64,000 nt of DNA from Holacanthus passer (GCA_025331565.1 JAFREQ010000104.1:496001-560000), one strand, 5' to 3'. Positions 14,109 to 27,043 are shown, counted from the stretch's first letter. Notes: a model not told the origin generated them from the sequence alone. Translations and numbers: made by a program.

Positions 14109-14927
14109 AAAGTAATATAATTTTAAGTCCTCCAAAACTTTTTTCTCTGTTGGCAGATTAATTTTTTAAAATTTGTATCCCTCTTTTTACTTTTTTTTTT
14201 GGAAGTTAAAAAGTGTTTAAATGCTCCTTGATAAACATAAATAAAGAGAATCAAATAGAATAAAATAACTAGTGGATTTTATCATAATTGGATATTTAAT
14301 TTTAGGTGGACAGCACAGGCCTGAGCCTCAGGTCTTATTTATCTTGTTGATCATTTTTTGCCTGTCAGCTCAATAAACATGGTCTCACTGGCACTTTGAG
14401 GCCTCGCAAGCTGAAGTTGGAGGATCCGGAAGAAAGTGAAAAAAGAGACTTAATCCGTGTAACATTTAGTAATCCAGCCCGATGGGATCGATAGTCTATT
14501 GAATGTGTTTGTGATTAGTGGCTCTATTGATCCCGGTGACATCATGTGAACACACCTGATTGATGTTTTTTTTTTCCTCTAACAGTCTGTCAGAATCTAA
14601 ATAAATCTGCAATGACAAAATTGTGACAAAAATATATTGTTCTAAATTTATTTCCTAAAAATGTGACGACAAACTTTATTTAAACAGCTGTTGACAAATG
14701 GCAGAATTGTGACGCAAAATAGCTTCGTGACGACACAGAGGCGTCAGGAAATAAGTGTAAAGCATAAACAAAACAAAAATAAAAAAAATAAAATAAAAGC
14801 TTTTTTTCAGTCCTGTGTTTTTCTATTAATAACAAACACACAATCTATTTTTTTGGATGTTTTTCCTCCTAAACTATCCATTATAATATTTATCCCAATT
14901 CATCATCTAACAATTATTTATGAAACA

Positions 14928-15138
14928 TATTGATTATTGATCAGGCTCTTGTTGAGGCTTATTTGGCACCTGTTGTCCAAAATATTTTTAGAGGCCTGCT
15001 GGTTAAAAAACGTCCATTTCTCCATAAGTTGACTTTGTTTTTGAGTGAAACCAGGAGCAGAGGAGAGATGTGCGCCCAATTCTTTCTGCCAATCGATCAG
15101 ACTGCGGATGGATCGATAAGGCACCAGGGCTATTGATC
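14928..15138. promoter_or_regulatory. Cluster of ONECUT-type binding motifs (candidate enhancer)
   Basis: Five sites in 211 bases: overlapping TATTGATTATTGATC at 14928-14942, ATCGATC at 15092-15098, GATCGATA at 15111-15118 and TATTGATC at 15131-15138. The block is free of recognisable repeats and lies 5 kb before onecut3. ONECUT proteins bind ATTGAT/ATCGAT-type sites; enhancer function is inferred. Confidence 0.4.
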
Positions 15139-15679
15139 ACTACAGTCCTCTATTGCAGGGCGCTTTCAAATGCAAATGCGCCTAAATAATAATCTGTGGC
15201 AACACACTAATTCCTTAACAAACTGCAGGCAAACGCTTTACAAACACAGCGATTCAAGGAGCAAGTGAGTCTTTTTCTTTTTTCTTTCGTTTTTTTTGTT
15301 GTTGTTGTTGAACATTTAAATGTGACCGCGGAGAAACAAGCCGTTTAAACAGGAGGCTGCAGTTTAAAGATTTAACAGGACAAACAGGTAACATTTAAAA
15401 ATGCATTTGACCTGGAGTCTGTTTTACTTTGTGGAAAATGTTAGAAGAAAGTAGATAAGTTAAAAGTGTAATGACAGTTAAAAAAATATATACTTACAGC
15501 ACAACAAAAAATGGCTCCTCCCTGCATAATAAAATAATTTAGTTTATATAAATTAGTTAATAAATTCCAGTTTTTATAAATTAGTTTTGGTGTAGTCAAG
15601 TTGCAATTTATATGAGAATTATGAGCAGATTTTCCCACTTTATTGAGCATCTCAGATGTTAAGATTAGTCATGTAAATT

Positions 15680-15681
<2 letters not shown>

Positions 15682-15724
<43 letters not shown>
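15682..15724 (+). repeat. (AC)21 microsatellite
   Basis: Uninterrupted dinucleotide run, the first member of a compound microsatellite cluster that continues to 16040. Confidence 0.95.
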
Positions 15725-15728
<4 letters not shown>

Positions 15729-15821
15729 AACAGGTTAGCATGTAAGACAATGCATTGACCTCAATTCAATGTGGACAGCCTTACCCAAATCCCAGCCCTA
15801 ACCAGGACCTCAGAAATGACG

Positions 15822-15826
<5 letters not shown>

Positions 15827-15910
<84 letters not shown>
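15827..15910 (+). repeat. Compound (CA)18 (AG)22 microsatellite
   Basis: (CA) run 15827-15862, four intervening bases, then (AG) 15867-15910. Confidence 0.95.
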
Positions 15911-15912
<2 letters not shown>

Positions 15913-15976
15913 ACTTAAAGTAGAGCCATGGGCAAACAAGGCAGATGTTGTGAGTTTTTCCCCAACAAGGCCATAT

Positions 15977-15978
<2 letters not shown>

Positions 15979-16040
<62 letters not shown>
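15979..16040 (+). repeat. (GT)31 microsatellite
   Basis: 62 uninterrupted bases, followed by GCGTGCGTGC. It is complementary to the CA runs just upstream. Confidence 0.95.
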
Positions 16041-16045
<5 letters not shown>

Positions 16046-16918
16046 CGTGCAGCAGCGCCCCGTCCCGCTGACTTGCTCACAGGCCTGATCAATGCGACAT
16101 TACTAAACACTGCTACTTAACTTTTGCCAATAGCCAGATTCAAGTAAATATACTTTAGAATACATTAAGCGTGATGCATCAGCCACGGAGTCATTCAAGA
16201 AGTCATGAAAAGATTAGTCTGTCTCCATCGAGTGATTCCTGGGAAAATAGACAAGCTTATACAGGAGAGCTGGCCCAATGGAAACACCTCTCATTAACAC
16301 ACTGTTTTATATGAATACAGGGAAATAAAGGGAAGTTTGATTGGAGGAGAAATTTAATTTACTGTCAAAAATATGTTGCAAAATAAAAATGTTCTACTGA
16401 AGGTTTATCATTAAAAAAAATACACATGCATGCTTTTAATAATTTCAACTAGTATTATCATCAAAGAATAATTTAGATTACAGTTAAAATGCACAATGAG
16501 GAAATAAAAAATTAATCTGGTGTGTGTGTTTTTTTTTTCAGCCAAATGAAAACCTCAGCTTCAGCCTTTCAGCTGAGTGCTCTGTGGTCATTTCCTGTAA
16601 TGAAACAAGCCAAACACGTAACAGGACTTCAGCCATTTTAGCAGAATGCATTTTGGGCCCTATTGATCCTTCAGAAATGCATTGAGCCAGGCTCCGGGTT
16701 CAGCATTGATTAGTTGATCAGCAAACGACAGCAGTGCTTAAAGATAAAACCAGAATGCTTTGGGCCTCATAAAAGACTTTGAGTCTCGGTGACGTTAAAA
16801 CTAATTGAGTCCTACATGAAATATTATAAAATATTGTAACTTTTTTTTTGCAATAATATTTTATATTATTAACAAATGAATTAAAACACACAGCTGCACA
16901 CAATGGCTGCCGTGTGTG

Positions 16919-16989
<71 letters not shown>

Positions 16990-18111
16990 AAAGTCGATGC
17001 CAACGTGGTGCTGAGGCCACTATTATTAATATGAAATAAATCACCGGGTCTCTGCGGCATCGCCCCAGTCACACCGCAGATATCGACACAGTTAATATTT
17101 CATATTGTATTTGCCACAGGATATGCTTATTTAAGTATTCCAAAACAGTACATTAAAATACAAATTAAAACTGGGCTCTGGGCAGATGCATAGATTTTTT
17201 TTTTGGGGGGGGGGTTTACTTTGCATTCAAATTTTATTTTGTCTTGCTGAATGAAGGGGTTTGCATAAGAAAAGTCTGCAAATTGCACAGAAGAAAACAG
17301 TGAGTGTGAATAGAAAAGAGTTTGTTCCTCACATCCTGTTGACCCTCCTCTTTTATCCATGTTATCCGGACCAGGCATGGAGGCACAGAGGGGCCTGTTA
17401 GAAAAAAAAAAAGAAATTAGAGAGAAAAAAGGGGATCTGATATGAAGTTTACAAGTTCTTGGTGAAAGTATAAAACTTTGCCCAGCGCCTTGTTTTGGGT
17501 TGTAAACCCTGGTGAATTAGGAGCAAGGAGCCAGCAATGAAAGTTAACATCCATCACCACCGCGACCAATAAGCTGCTCTGGCCGGCTGGCTGAGCACAG
17601 ATGACGGATTCGCTGCTGTGCGGGCTTCGGTAATTCATTTTCGATAGCAGTGGTTTGCTGGGATCAATACAGGGACATTAACCCAAGCGGACACTGCTGT
17701 TCTCCTGATGGCACAAGCCAAAAGCCACCATTCCCGTTGGCAATCAGGAAAGACACAGTTTTTAGGGTCATTATTTTGGGGGTGGGGGTGGGGGGGAGGA
17801 GGAGGAGGAGGAGAGGGGGGCAGTGTGCCAAGGCCACTGATATCACAATTCATCAGAGCAGTTATGGATGGCCTTGACCTAACTGTTGGTAAACACTGGT
17901 CAGGGAAATTATTTTATGCAATTTGCAAATGATTAGTGATGCCACTTCCTGGACTGTTAGGCTATTTTTTTTTCCAGCTCTGGGTCGAAATCCTAATGGC
18001 CTCATTTTACATAACATCGGTGTAAATGCCAAGGCTTCTCACTTACTAACAGTGTTCACATAGTTTACAGAGCAAGTGAAGGCCTGCCGAGGGGCTGCTG
18101 TGGTTATAGGT
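16041..18111. other. Gene-free upstream DNA
   Basis: No exons recognised. ONECUT-type sites at 16661-16668 (TATTGATC), 16705-16711 and 17662-17669 (GATCAATA), and (TG)31 at 16925-16986. Confidence 0.5.
16925..16986 (+). repeat. (TG)31 microsatellite
   Basis: 62 uninterrupted bases preceded by TATATA. Confidence 0.95.
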
Positions 18112-18322
18112 GACACACACACACACACACTCAGAGATACACACATTACACTTGCAGAGACACACACATACAAACATTACATTTGTATAGGAACAACACA
18201 CACATATTACACTTACAGAGACAAACACATACAGACACATTGCACTGGCAGAGACACATACATGCACACATTACACTTGTAGAGAAACACACACACCACT
18301 TGCAGAGACACACACACACACT
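18112..18322 (+). repeat. CA-rich minisatellite, ~30-40-bp unit
   Basis: Repeated degenerate unit of the form ACACATTACACTTGCAGAGA followed by a variable CACACA stretch, about six copies (TTACACTTGCAGAGA at about 18147, related copies near 18178, 18208, 18238, 18268 and 18297). Confidence 0.8.
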
Positions 18323-18917
18323 GCTGAGACTCCAGTCTGTTCAAACATGTCTAAAACATGTCACAGAGGTACTGATGCTGTGATTTGTTTTTTTTACAGC
18401 TCTTTCATATGTAAGAATGCCATCAAACAACCCTGCAACATATTTTTGTGAAGCTAAAAATAATTACATTTTGATGAGACATGTGTCAGACAGCTGCTGA
18501 AATCTGGTCATTTTTGAGCCCATATATGGAGAAAATAAAACAAACTGCTAGTTCACTAAATGACAGGTTGTGTGGTGCAACCTTATCAGTTTCAACAAAT
18601 TAAAATTTGGCCTCATTGTCCTGGTGATCACGACTTTGCACGCAGCCCATAATAAGAAGCAATGCATGCAATAAATAAAGTCACATTAACTCGGTGTTTG
18701 CAGCAGATGGAGAAGTAATTCTGACAACTTTACTGCAGCTTCTTACACTCAGTTTACACCAAAAAACCGCGTGACTCCTGCACAGAAACCGAGCCCTGCA
18801 TGGATCTCCACGCTGCTATAACGCATCCATATCGCGCGCTCCTGCACCGGGCACCAACCTATCGATGCGTCTCCTGATCCATACATACTCTGACACTGAT
18901 GGATTGCTGACCTGGAT

Positions 18918-18925
18918 TGACGTCA
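18918..18925. promoter_or_regulatory. Perfect CRE palindrome TGACGTCA, distal
   Basis: A second exact CRE/ATF consensus lies about 1.16 kb before the onecut3 ATG, in a unique-looking, moderately GC-rich stretch (18760-19060) that contains several CpGs and no obvious repeat. Function is inferred from the motif only. Confidence 0.35.
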
Positions 18926-19629
18926 GCGAGCAGCAAGTTTTCACGCAGAAGTTTGCGAGGCACCAAACATTATGAGAGAGTTTTCTGTGAGCGAGTTTTG
19001 ATTTTCGTGGCCCGAATCCGAGGAGCAAAAGATGCCAAAGGGGTCAAAGCCCAGAGGCTGTGATGAGATGAAACTCCGCAGATTTATTCAGTAACATTTG
19101 CTGAAGGGAAAAAAAAGAATGCACTTGTAAGAAAAAAAAAAGTTGGGTGAAAGCAAAACAGTTTTCAGAGTGCGAACATGGAGAGGCAAATGTAATTTAG
19201 TCTGGAAGCTGGTTATCATTTAAAGGTGTCAAAGGTCAAACAGTCCTGAGCTGTGAATCTCATGTTTTTAACTCTTAAAGAATTTATTTACATCTACAAA
19301 TATTTTTTTGTATCATGCATCAAGAATACATTGGTGCATGCTGAAATCCTGGAAGAGGAATAAAGGCGGATGACCTCCTCTTCCTCATGAGGAGCTGTGG
19401 TTTTCCCATCACACTCGTGGCCTGATGTGACACATGTCAATTAATATTTAACCTTCAGCAGAGGCATCACATGCTCATCTGGCGCCGTGTCAAAGCGTTT
19501 TATCAGAGAAAACAAGGCGCTGCTCCTTCTTATCCATCTGAGTGCAAACGTTGCGCAGGACAGCGCTTCTGTGTTTTTATCTCCACCTCTGTCTAATGCA
19601 ATCTTTTTCAGGAATTTGAGCCTCGGCGT

Positions 19630-20087
19630 GCAACGAGAACAACCCATGACATGGGGGCCAGTGACGTCACGTTGGCCCCAGACAGGGCGCGCGAGAGCGA
19701 GGATCCACCACCACCGCCGCCGCCGCGCGGGGGCGCGCGCAGGCTCAGTCTCATCTTAACATGAGGCGCGGGCGCGTCAATATACACACAGAGAGCAGAA
19801 AGAGCTTTGGGTCTACTGGAAGGTGCTCGAGAGAGAAAGCCAGGCAGGCGCACCTTCACGCACAGAGCAGAGGTTTGAGGCGCAGTTTGTGCGGCGGATG
19901 GGATCTTTTAAAACCATGCTGGATTGACTGCAGAGAGGCAACTGCAATCAATGGGCCGGATTTGAAATCGTTGAAAATTTATTGGAAAGGAGTGTGAGAC
20001 CGAGCGACAGTGAGAGAGAGAGGGAGAGCAGCGAGGGGAGAGAGCGAGAGAGAGGCGAGAGGGGTGGAAATAAAGATCCTTCCGACG
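19630..20087 (+). promoter_or_regulatory. onecut3: onecut3 promoter and 5' UTR region, CpG-rich
   Basis: The sequence turns sharply GC- and CpG-rich at about 19.65 kb, with (CCG)n near 19710-19730 and many GCGC steps. It runs into a purine-rich leader (GAGA repeats 20011-20060) just before the ATG at 20088. A perfect CRE palindrome lies at 19662-19669. I see no convincing TATA box; an AT-rich CAATATAC near 19777 is the only candidate. The transcription start cannot be placed from sequence alone. Confidence 0.6.
19662..19669. promoter_or_regulatory. Perfect CRE palindrome TGACGTCA, proximal
   Basis: The full 8-base cAMP response element (CREB/ATF family consensus) lies 419 bases before the onecut3 ATG, inside the CpG-rich promoter region. 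A full palindrome at this position is a plausible functional site, but binding is inferred. Confidence 0.5.
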
Positions 20088-21122
20088 ATGGAGCTCACGA
20101 TGGAGAACATTGGAAACCTGCACGGTGTGTCTCACTCCCACCAAACCAGCGACTTAATGAACTCCCCGCACGCGCGCCAGTCCACGTCGCATCGGAACTT
20201 GGTGTCGCACGGGCGCTCGGCCATGGTGTCCAGCATGGCCTCGATCCTGGAGGGCGCGGGGGACTACCGCACGGACCACGCTCTGTCCGGGCCCCTGCAT
20301 CCGGCCATGACCATGTCGTGCGACTCCGGGATGAGCCTGAGCAGCACCTACACCACGCTGACGCCGCTGCAGCACCTGCCCCCATCTCCACCGTGTCCGA
20401 GAAATTTCACCACCCGCACCCACACGCTCACCATCATCCGGCGCACCAGCGACTGGCGGCCGGGAACGTCAGCGGCAGCTTCACCCTGATGAGGGACGAC
20501 CGCAGCCTCGCCTCCATGGGGAACCTCTACGGCCACTACCCCAAAGACATGTCCGGCATGGGGCAGCCTCTGTCCCCTCTGTCCAACGGGCTGGGCTCCT
20601 TGCACAGCTCCCAGCAGACTCTCAGCGCCTACGGCCCCGGAGCTCATCTCTCCAACGACAAGATGATCTCCTCGGGGGGCTTCGAGTCCCACGCGGCCAT
20701 GCTGTCCCGGGGCGAGGAGCACCTGGCCCGGGGTCTCGGGGGCCACGGGGCCGGGCTTATGGCATCCTTGAACGGCATACACCATCACAGCCATCCGCAC
20801 TCTCAGGCAAACGGGTCCATGCTGTCAGAGCGGGACAGGCAGACGGTGGTGGGAGGCGGGCAGGGAGCCGGGTCAGGGCAGGTGGAGGAGATAAACACCA
20901 AGGAGGTGGCGCAGCGGATAACGGCGGAGCTCAAGCGCTACAGCATCCCGCAGGCCATCTTTGCTCAGAGGATCTTGTGCCGGTCCCAGGGAACTCTGTC
21001 CGACCTGCTGCGGAACCCTAAACCGTGGAGTAAACTCAAGTCCGGCCGGGAGACGTTCAGGAGGATGTGGAAGTGGCTGCAGGAGCCCGAGTTCCAGCGG
21101 ATGTCGGCGCTCAGGCTTGCAG
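20088..21122 (+). CDS. onecut3: onecut3 coding exon 1 (N-terminal region and CUT domain)
   Basis: The start is the ATG at 20088: homology to ONECUT3 begins at MELTMEN, and the open frames extending further 5' are purine-rich UTR without similarity. The first 98-99 residues are read in one frame. From 20384 the conserved sequence (ISTVSEKFHH) continues in the next frame, so one C is missing from the C5 run at 20379-20383. The rest reads SGSFTLMRDDR, PLSPLSNGLGS, a His-rich patch and then the complete CUT domain, ending RMSALRLA. The exon stops at G21122 in phase 1, before a strong donor GTGAGTGA. The very GC- and CpG-rich composition suggests a CpG island spanning the promoter and this exon. 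Confidence 0.93.
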
Positions 21123-24100
21123 GTGAGTGAGGAGACAGCTCCCAACCTGAGTGATGTGGAGGGATCAATTAGAAGTCAATGTGGCGAGACTGTCAATAGC
21201 TGCTCAAACAGACATTACTAGAAGTTATTAGTCGATTGTATCGAGTAAAACTTCATCATGACAGTTGGGGTGTTAAATGTTGGGGGAAATCTATATTTTG
21301 ATTGATGCTACAATCCATGACAGTATAAACAGACGCCGTGCAACACTGGAGGTGATATAAACAAAAGGGAGGAAGCATCTCTCCAAAGCAGACGAGGTGC
21401 AAACGCAGTCTGCACACACGCGTTTATTCTGGCGCACACATAGAGGTTTCACGCACAGATACAGGTTTTTACGCACAGATGGAGGTTTTACGCACGGGCA
21501 CAGCATGGACACACACACATCTCTCTGTTTCTCTCTCTCATACACACAAACAAAAACACACAGAGAAAGAAGCCAAACAAAGGAAATCAAAGCTGAATGT
21601 GACCAGAATTGATCGTGCAGCTGTTAGTTTAACGGTGGAAACGAATGTACACTTTTGAGCTCGCTGCAGCTCAGCGCCTCAGTTTGAACTCTCAGACAAA
21701 CTTGATGCCACACTCTGTTGCTGCTCCTGTCAAATAAGCAGTGGTCGCAAACAAGCATCGTCTGAGGCCTGGCCAAAGAGTCGGGGGAGCATGACCTCTT
21801 ATGGATCAATACTTCAGGTCCAGGCGTCCCCTTTCAGAGGAGCACACTGATAAATGATCGATTCGGATCTGAAAGGCAGAGACACAAACAGATGCGTCTT
21901 TCTCTGGCCTGTGTTGCCTCCTCTGCACTCTGGGATGTTCTGCTCCCTAAAGTTGGTTCAGGGCCTGTTTTGTGAGAGAGAAATTGTGCCACAAACCTCC
22001 ACTCTCTCTCCATTTTGCCACTCTGGATGCTTCATCTCTTCCATCCATCCTTTTGGTTTTATTACAAAGATTATCCAAATAAAAGCTGTGATCTGAACCC
22101 ACCCCCCTCTTTTAAACCTTTTACCACCTGATTAACAGGAAGAGGCAGTGAGCTTAAAACAGAGATGTGAGTGAGGGGGTCCCCTCTCATTGATGTCTGT
22201 GTAAAGGCCCTGTTCAGACTCAAACGTCAATCAGCTCCTCTGTGTCGTATTTCAGCGAACAGTTCAATTAAGCAGATATAGTGGCATATTTTAGTTCCAG
22301 TCAATGCCCTATTGAAAAGCACTTAATGGCATGTAAATTGTTCCTTTGCGCATTTAGTGGGGTTCTGGTAAATAAAGATTTAAACACTCCACAATTGTCT
22401 CTTTAAGTGCCACTGCTGTTAAAGCTAATTGGGCTGTGGGGTTTTATATCTTCCACACTCTGCATCAGGATAACCCCCCTCCCCAATCCAATTGACATGT
22501 TGGAGTGGCACAGTCCTGCACACCTTCTGCATATTTTAATGTCGGTCAGGCCCAGAGCTGCCTATAGGTGTAAGGTGGATTTAAATCAGTGTTGCACTCT
22601 TATCTTAATTTGATCCACTGGTGATAGATGTTCTATTTTTGAAATACATCTATTATACACATCCATTAATTATGTTTATTTTTCTGTCTTGAATCAGCAC
22701 ATTTCCACAGCTTATTGTGTGTTGTGCATTAATCCGCTGTCACAATAGGGTCTCAGAGAAAAGAAGAAAAAAAAAATCCTGTTGGGCAAAATGACAAATG
22801 ACTCGTATGTAAATGCACGGAGCAACATTTTATTTATTGCATTTAAAATCACCATTATCCTCGGTGTGCATGTGGGCTGGAGAGTGGGAGTTGGGGAGCT
22901 GGAGGGTGGATGGTGGAGGGTGAGTTGGGGGGTTGTGAGGCTGAAAGTGAGGCTGGGCCATACTCGCTCGGCCACATCAATCAATAAATTCAAATTACTA
23001 TTCCAAATTCATCACAGTCACACAAATCAATGCAGCTGCCCTGCTTAGCTAATGTGAAAATGCCAGTGTCTGCACACACACGACAATCCACCCCTGGAAC
23101 GAAAAACAGAGCAGAGATAGGCCCGTTTGTAGGGTGTGTGTGTGTGTGTGTTTGTGTGTGTGTCCTTTACGCTTAATATCTCCTAATGCAACGAGGGCAA
23201 AGACCCACAGGCTTCCCCACCTATTGTGTTCTTCATATGCACACCCAGAGCATGCAGGCCCTGCAGAACAGCTTCAACCTCTGCATGTCTTTTTTTTAAA
23301 AAGCATTGGTCGTCTACTGTATAAATAAAGCTTCATTGTAAAGTTGCACAGAGGCAGCTGAGGTTTGGGAGGCATTTAAAGATCGCATTAACGATGAAAA
23401 CAATTCGTCTTTGCATCTGTGTTGAATTCCACACTCCATCTCAATGTATTTGGTCGGGTCAATACAGCCCTGATCGATAAGGATAGCCAGTGCATCTATC
23501 AATTATCCCGCCTCAGCACTCTCTCCCATTGGTCTCTCCCCTGGAGCAGAGGGGGGAGGGAGGGAGCCGGAAAAGGGGGGAAATAGGACAGCTGTTATTT
23601 AAAAAAAAAAAAAAAAAAAAGCTAGTGCAGCTTTTTTGCTGAAATCATGTTGCATTTGTTGACTTATACAGTTATTATAAAATATACAAAATAAGTACAT
23701 CTCCAAATATGCCCACAATTGTCTTGCATTGCATTTCAGCATGAAGCACAAATTCCTATTTCTCACTGCGGTGCCAGATCTCCCTCTCTTCGCCTTCATT
23801 CTTCCATGTGACAGTGATGAGGTGCCATGGCATCCCCTCACCAAAAAGGAAGGAGGAAGGAAAAAAAAAAAAAGCGCAGTTGGTTTATTACCATATGAAT
23901 GGCCGGAACACGTGCCAGGGTGTGCAGGTCAAGACCCGCAGGACACGCAGGAAAAACATTGTTGAGAATGAGGGTGAGAGGCCTCTTTTCATGTTTCAAT
24001 GGACTACACGCCGTTTACACAGGCCTAATCCTGGAGCAATACTCCTCCTCCCTCCTCCTCCTCCTCCCCCCATCCCCGTCACACTGCGCCCTTTCCCCTC

Positions 24101-27010
24101 TGCGCGTGCATCTCTGCAATGCATACATGATCCTTGATGAACATATTGTCATTGAGCCTTTATTTCTAATCTTTTATCTTATTTGCTTGCATCCAACTGA
24201 TATTTTTTTTTAGATGCAAAAGGTATAATTTATTGCATCTGTGCAAGTAAAATACATCCATCATCATATGCATGTTACATAATGAAGGTTGCAACCTGCT
24301 TTTCAATTTCCCCTCTGCACAACATTTATTATGAAGAAGCGCATCGTTTCTCGCTGCAGGTCAGATTCGAGGCGCTGACCAGAGTGCTGAAATATGCGTC
24401 CACCTTCAGCCTGAGCTGCTGCATCTTCTCCCCGTTTCTCTGCTCTGAGGACAGTTCAAGGTGGAGAACTGGGGGAGGAGAAGCTGCAGAATACAAACTG
24501 GGGGTGTTTTTTTATTTTTATTTTTGGAAATGCTCACCAAAATATCTCAGAGCATCAAAAATAGTCTGGAGTGCTGTTTTGTTTTTAAAGCCAGGATAAT
24601 GTGTTTAATTGGATGAGGGGCATTAAGATGTGGTTGATGCTGGTTAATCTAAAATATATTTTTTTTCAAGAAGAGATGGCTTGATGTTAGTCCGCGAAAT
24701 GATCGATTGGTACTTTAATAATTGATATGTGAGGGGAAGATAGGGGGGTAAACAGTGCAGCTGCGGTTTCAGAGCCTCGTTGTTCGTTAAGCACAGCAAC
24801 GTGTGCTGTAAGTCCTGAGACACGCGTGTACAAGCATCGCCTTTGAAATCCTCTGGTGGGAGAGCAACAGTCATTTTCTTGCGGTTATACCTCGAGGCTA
24901 TTTTGTTGAAACCCCGGGTTTCGGTGCAGCTCATTCCAGATGAATGACATCTCACGCCTTGCATCATTATCTGCAACCCGGCGATGAAGAGGCTGCCTGC
25001 AGAGGTGGGGGGGTGAAGTCAATTAATCCAAAGTGAAATCTGCATAATGTGGGCTGATGTGAATATTCATAACGGGATGCATCATGGGAAGCTATACAGG
25101 GATGGCGACTTTTAAGAAAACACCTACACGTGCACCTTGAAATATCATTCACACACACACACACACACACACATCCTGCAAGATTCTTATTCACAGCTGC
25201 ATGAGTGCAACAACACAGCATCAGAGCTCCAGCCTGCGTGTGTCGCCTCCTCGTTTCTTCTCTCCTGTGTGTGTATGTGATCGGGGTGTAGAGTGCGTCT
25301 GCGCCACATTGTTAAGGCCGATCTGGCGAGCCCTGAATCTGTATCGATTTCCATTCCCCGGCCTCTGCTTTCCATCTCTGGAGCTGCGCCATGCAACCAT
25401 GCAACCCCCCCTTCCCAACACCCCCACCCTCCTCCTCCATCTCCACCATGCAACACCATTTCTCCCATTAACAGCTCACCCTTCAAAACACACTGCAGAA
25501 TCACTAATAAATGCATGCTTTCTAACTGTCTTCTTGCACATCTGGCTGGTTTTAAAATGGGATTTTTGGGTGAAGACGCGCTCTTGTGTTGCTGGTGATG
25601 GAGACGGATTAGCAGCATGAGACGACTTAAAGTTCACAGACTGTTAACCTCCTCTCGCTCATTATACATCCCACCCACACTGATCCGTCCTGCACACACC
25701 AACCCGACCTTATTATTCTAAATAATGTAATTTTAATAGAAATCAGATTAGCGACAGAAGCCTGCACCGTCTCCCACATCTTCACCCAATTCCTCCTTTT
25801 AGCACGCGCGCACACACTCACACACACACACACAAACACGGAGAGGGGGGGGTGTGCTTAGCAATTATAAATGCAGCAGAGGTCTGGACTCTGTACAGTC
25901 TCCAACACCGTCTCTTCTATTTTAGATGATCAATTCCTACGCTGCTCCGTCGCCCCCTCGCCAAACCGGATCGATAGGAGAGAATGACCTTAAAATCAAA
26001 TCGCTGGCAGAGTCGACTGAACGCACGCGGCCTGCATCAAAGGGTTAATGGCACCTTAATCATAATTAAATGTCATTATTTGTCCTTTGCGCTCTGGAGT
26101 CAAACAAAACAAAATAATAATAATAAAAATAATAGAGGATTTTTTTTTGGTGAAGATGCCTGATGAAGAAACGCAACCACACCTCGGTGGCTTTTGACCC
26201 TCCACAATCTGCGGTGCTTTACATAAGAGGGACGAGTCCAAAGAGCAGTTGTGCAATTAAAATGTTGACCAGAGCGCATCAGCATTGCTGTTATGTAACG
26301 CCGGGATGCCCCCAAAAAACTGGGTCTGTCCGCGTGCGTGCACTCAGATGCAAGCACCTGTGTTTCCTCTGCAACTCTCTTTTGCATCATAGTGAGAAAA
26401 CAGTTTAATCGTCTCTTCTTTTAACCACTCTTGAAAATCTTCCTCTCAGATTTTATTTCTACTGAGCACCTGAGATGTCAACACTCAGGTGATTGTGCGT
26501 CACGTGTCTACCACATGACGAGGAGTCTGACGCTCATGTGGAATAAGTAATGGATTACTTTTTGAGTGTAAGTGTGTGTCCAGCAGCAGCGAGGCAGCGG
26601 TGTGTCCTGCTCTCTGGCTGCCGCCTATCTGACGTCCTGACAGGCCATCGGTTATTAAAGGGCCGATAATGGCTTGTTTAATGTGCAGCCTTAAGAATAC
26701 AAGGCAGAGAGACTGTGCACGCAATTAAAGAGAAGAGAAGGCACGAATCCAATTGAACACCGAGGTTTCTAAAACAGGAAGGAGTCGTTCAATCTGCTGT
26801 TAAGACACGAAATCTGTGGAATTAAGATTAAGATTTCTGCACTTATTTCTAATTTTAAGTTAGAAAAAAGTTGGAATATTTTGGGGTGAAAAAGAATATT
26901 TTTATTACATCAAATAAAATAATCCTTTGCATGCATGCATGAGATTTTTTTTTCATGCATGTCTCTAAAGTCACTTTTTGGATTTAATCATTCATCTCAA
27001 CTTGAGTCAT

Positions 27011-27043
<33 letters not shown>

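Larger units (their letters stand above)
11420..15663. other. Gene-free upstream DNA with microsatellites and ONECUT cluster
   Basis: Contains (CA)16 at 11788-11820, a 95-base pyrimidine tract at about 12170-12266, (TG)16 at 13531-13562, (AC)20 at 14067-14106 and a cluster of ONECUT-type sites at 14928-15138. No exons recognised. Confidence 0.5.

Noticed and set aside
19982..20087. Upstream extension of the onecut3 frame
   Set aside because: Begins at a non-ATG codon and encodes Arg/Glu-rich translation of a GAGA leader; homology begins at the ATG at 20088.
25187..25620. Overlapping open frames of ~140 codons on both strands
   Set aside because: Overlapping antisense frames in a moderately GC-rich intron block; no homology or splice junctions.
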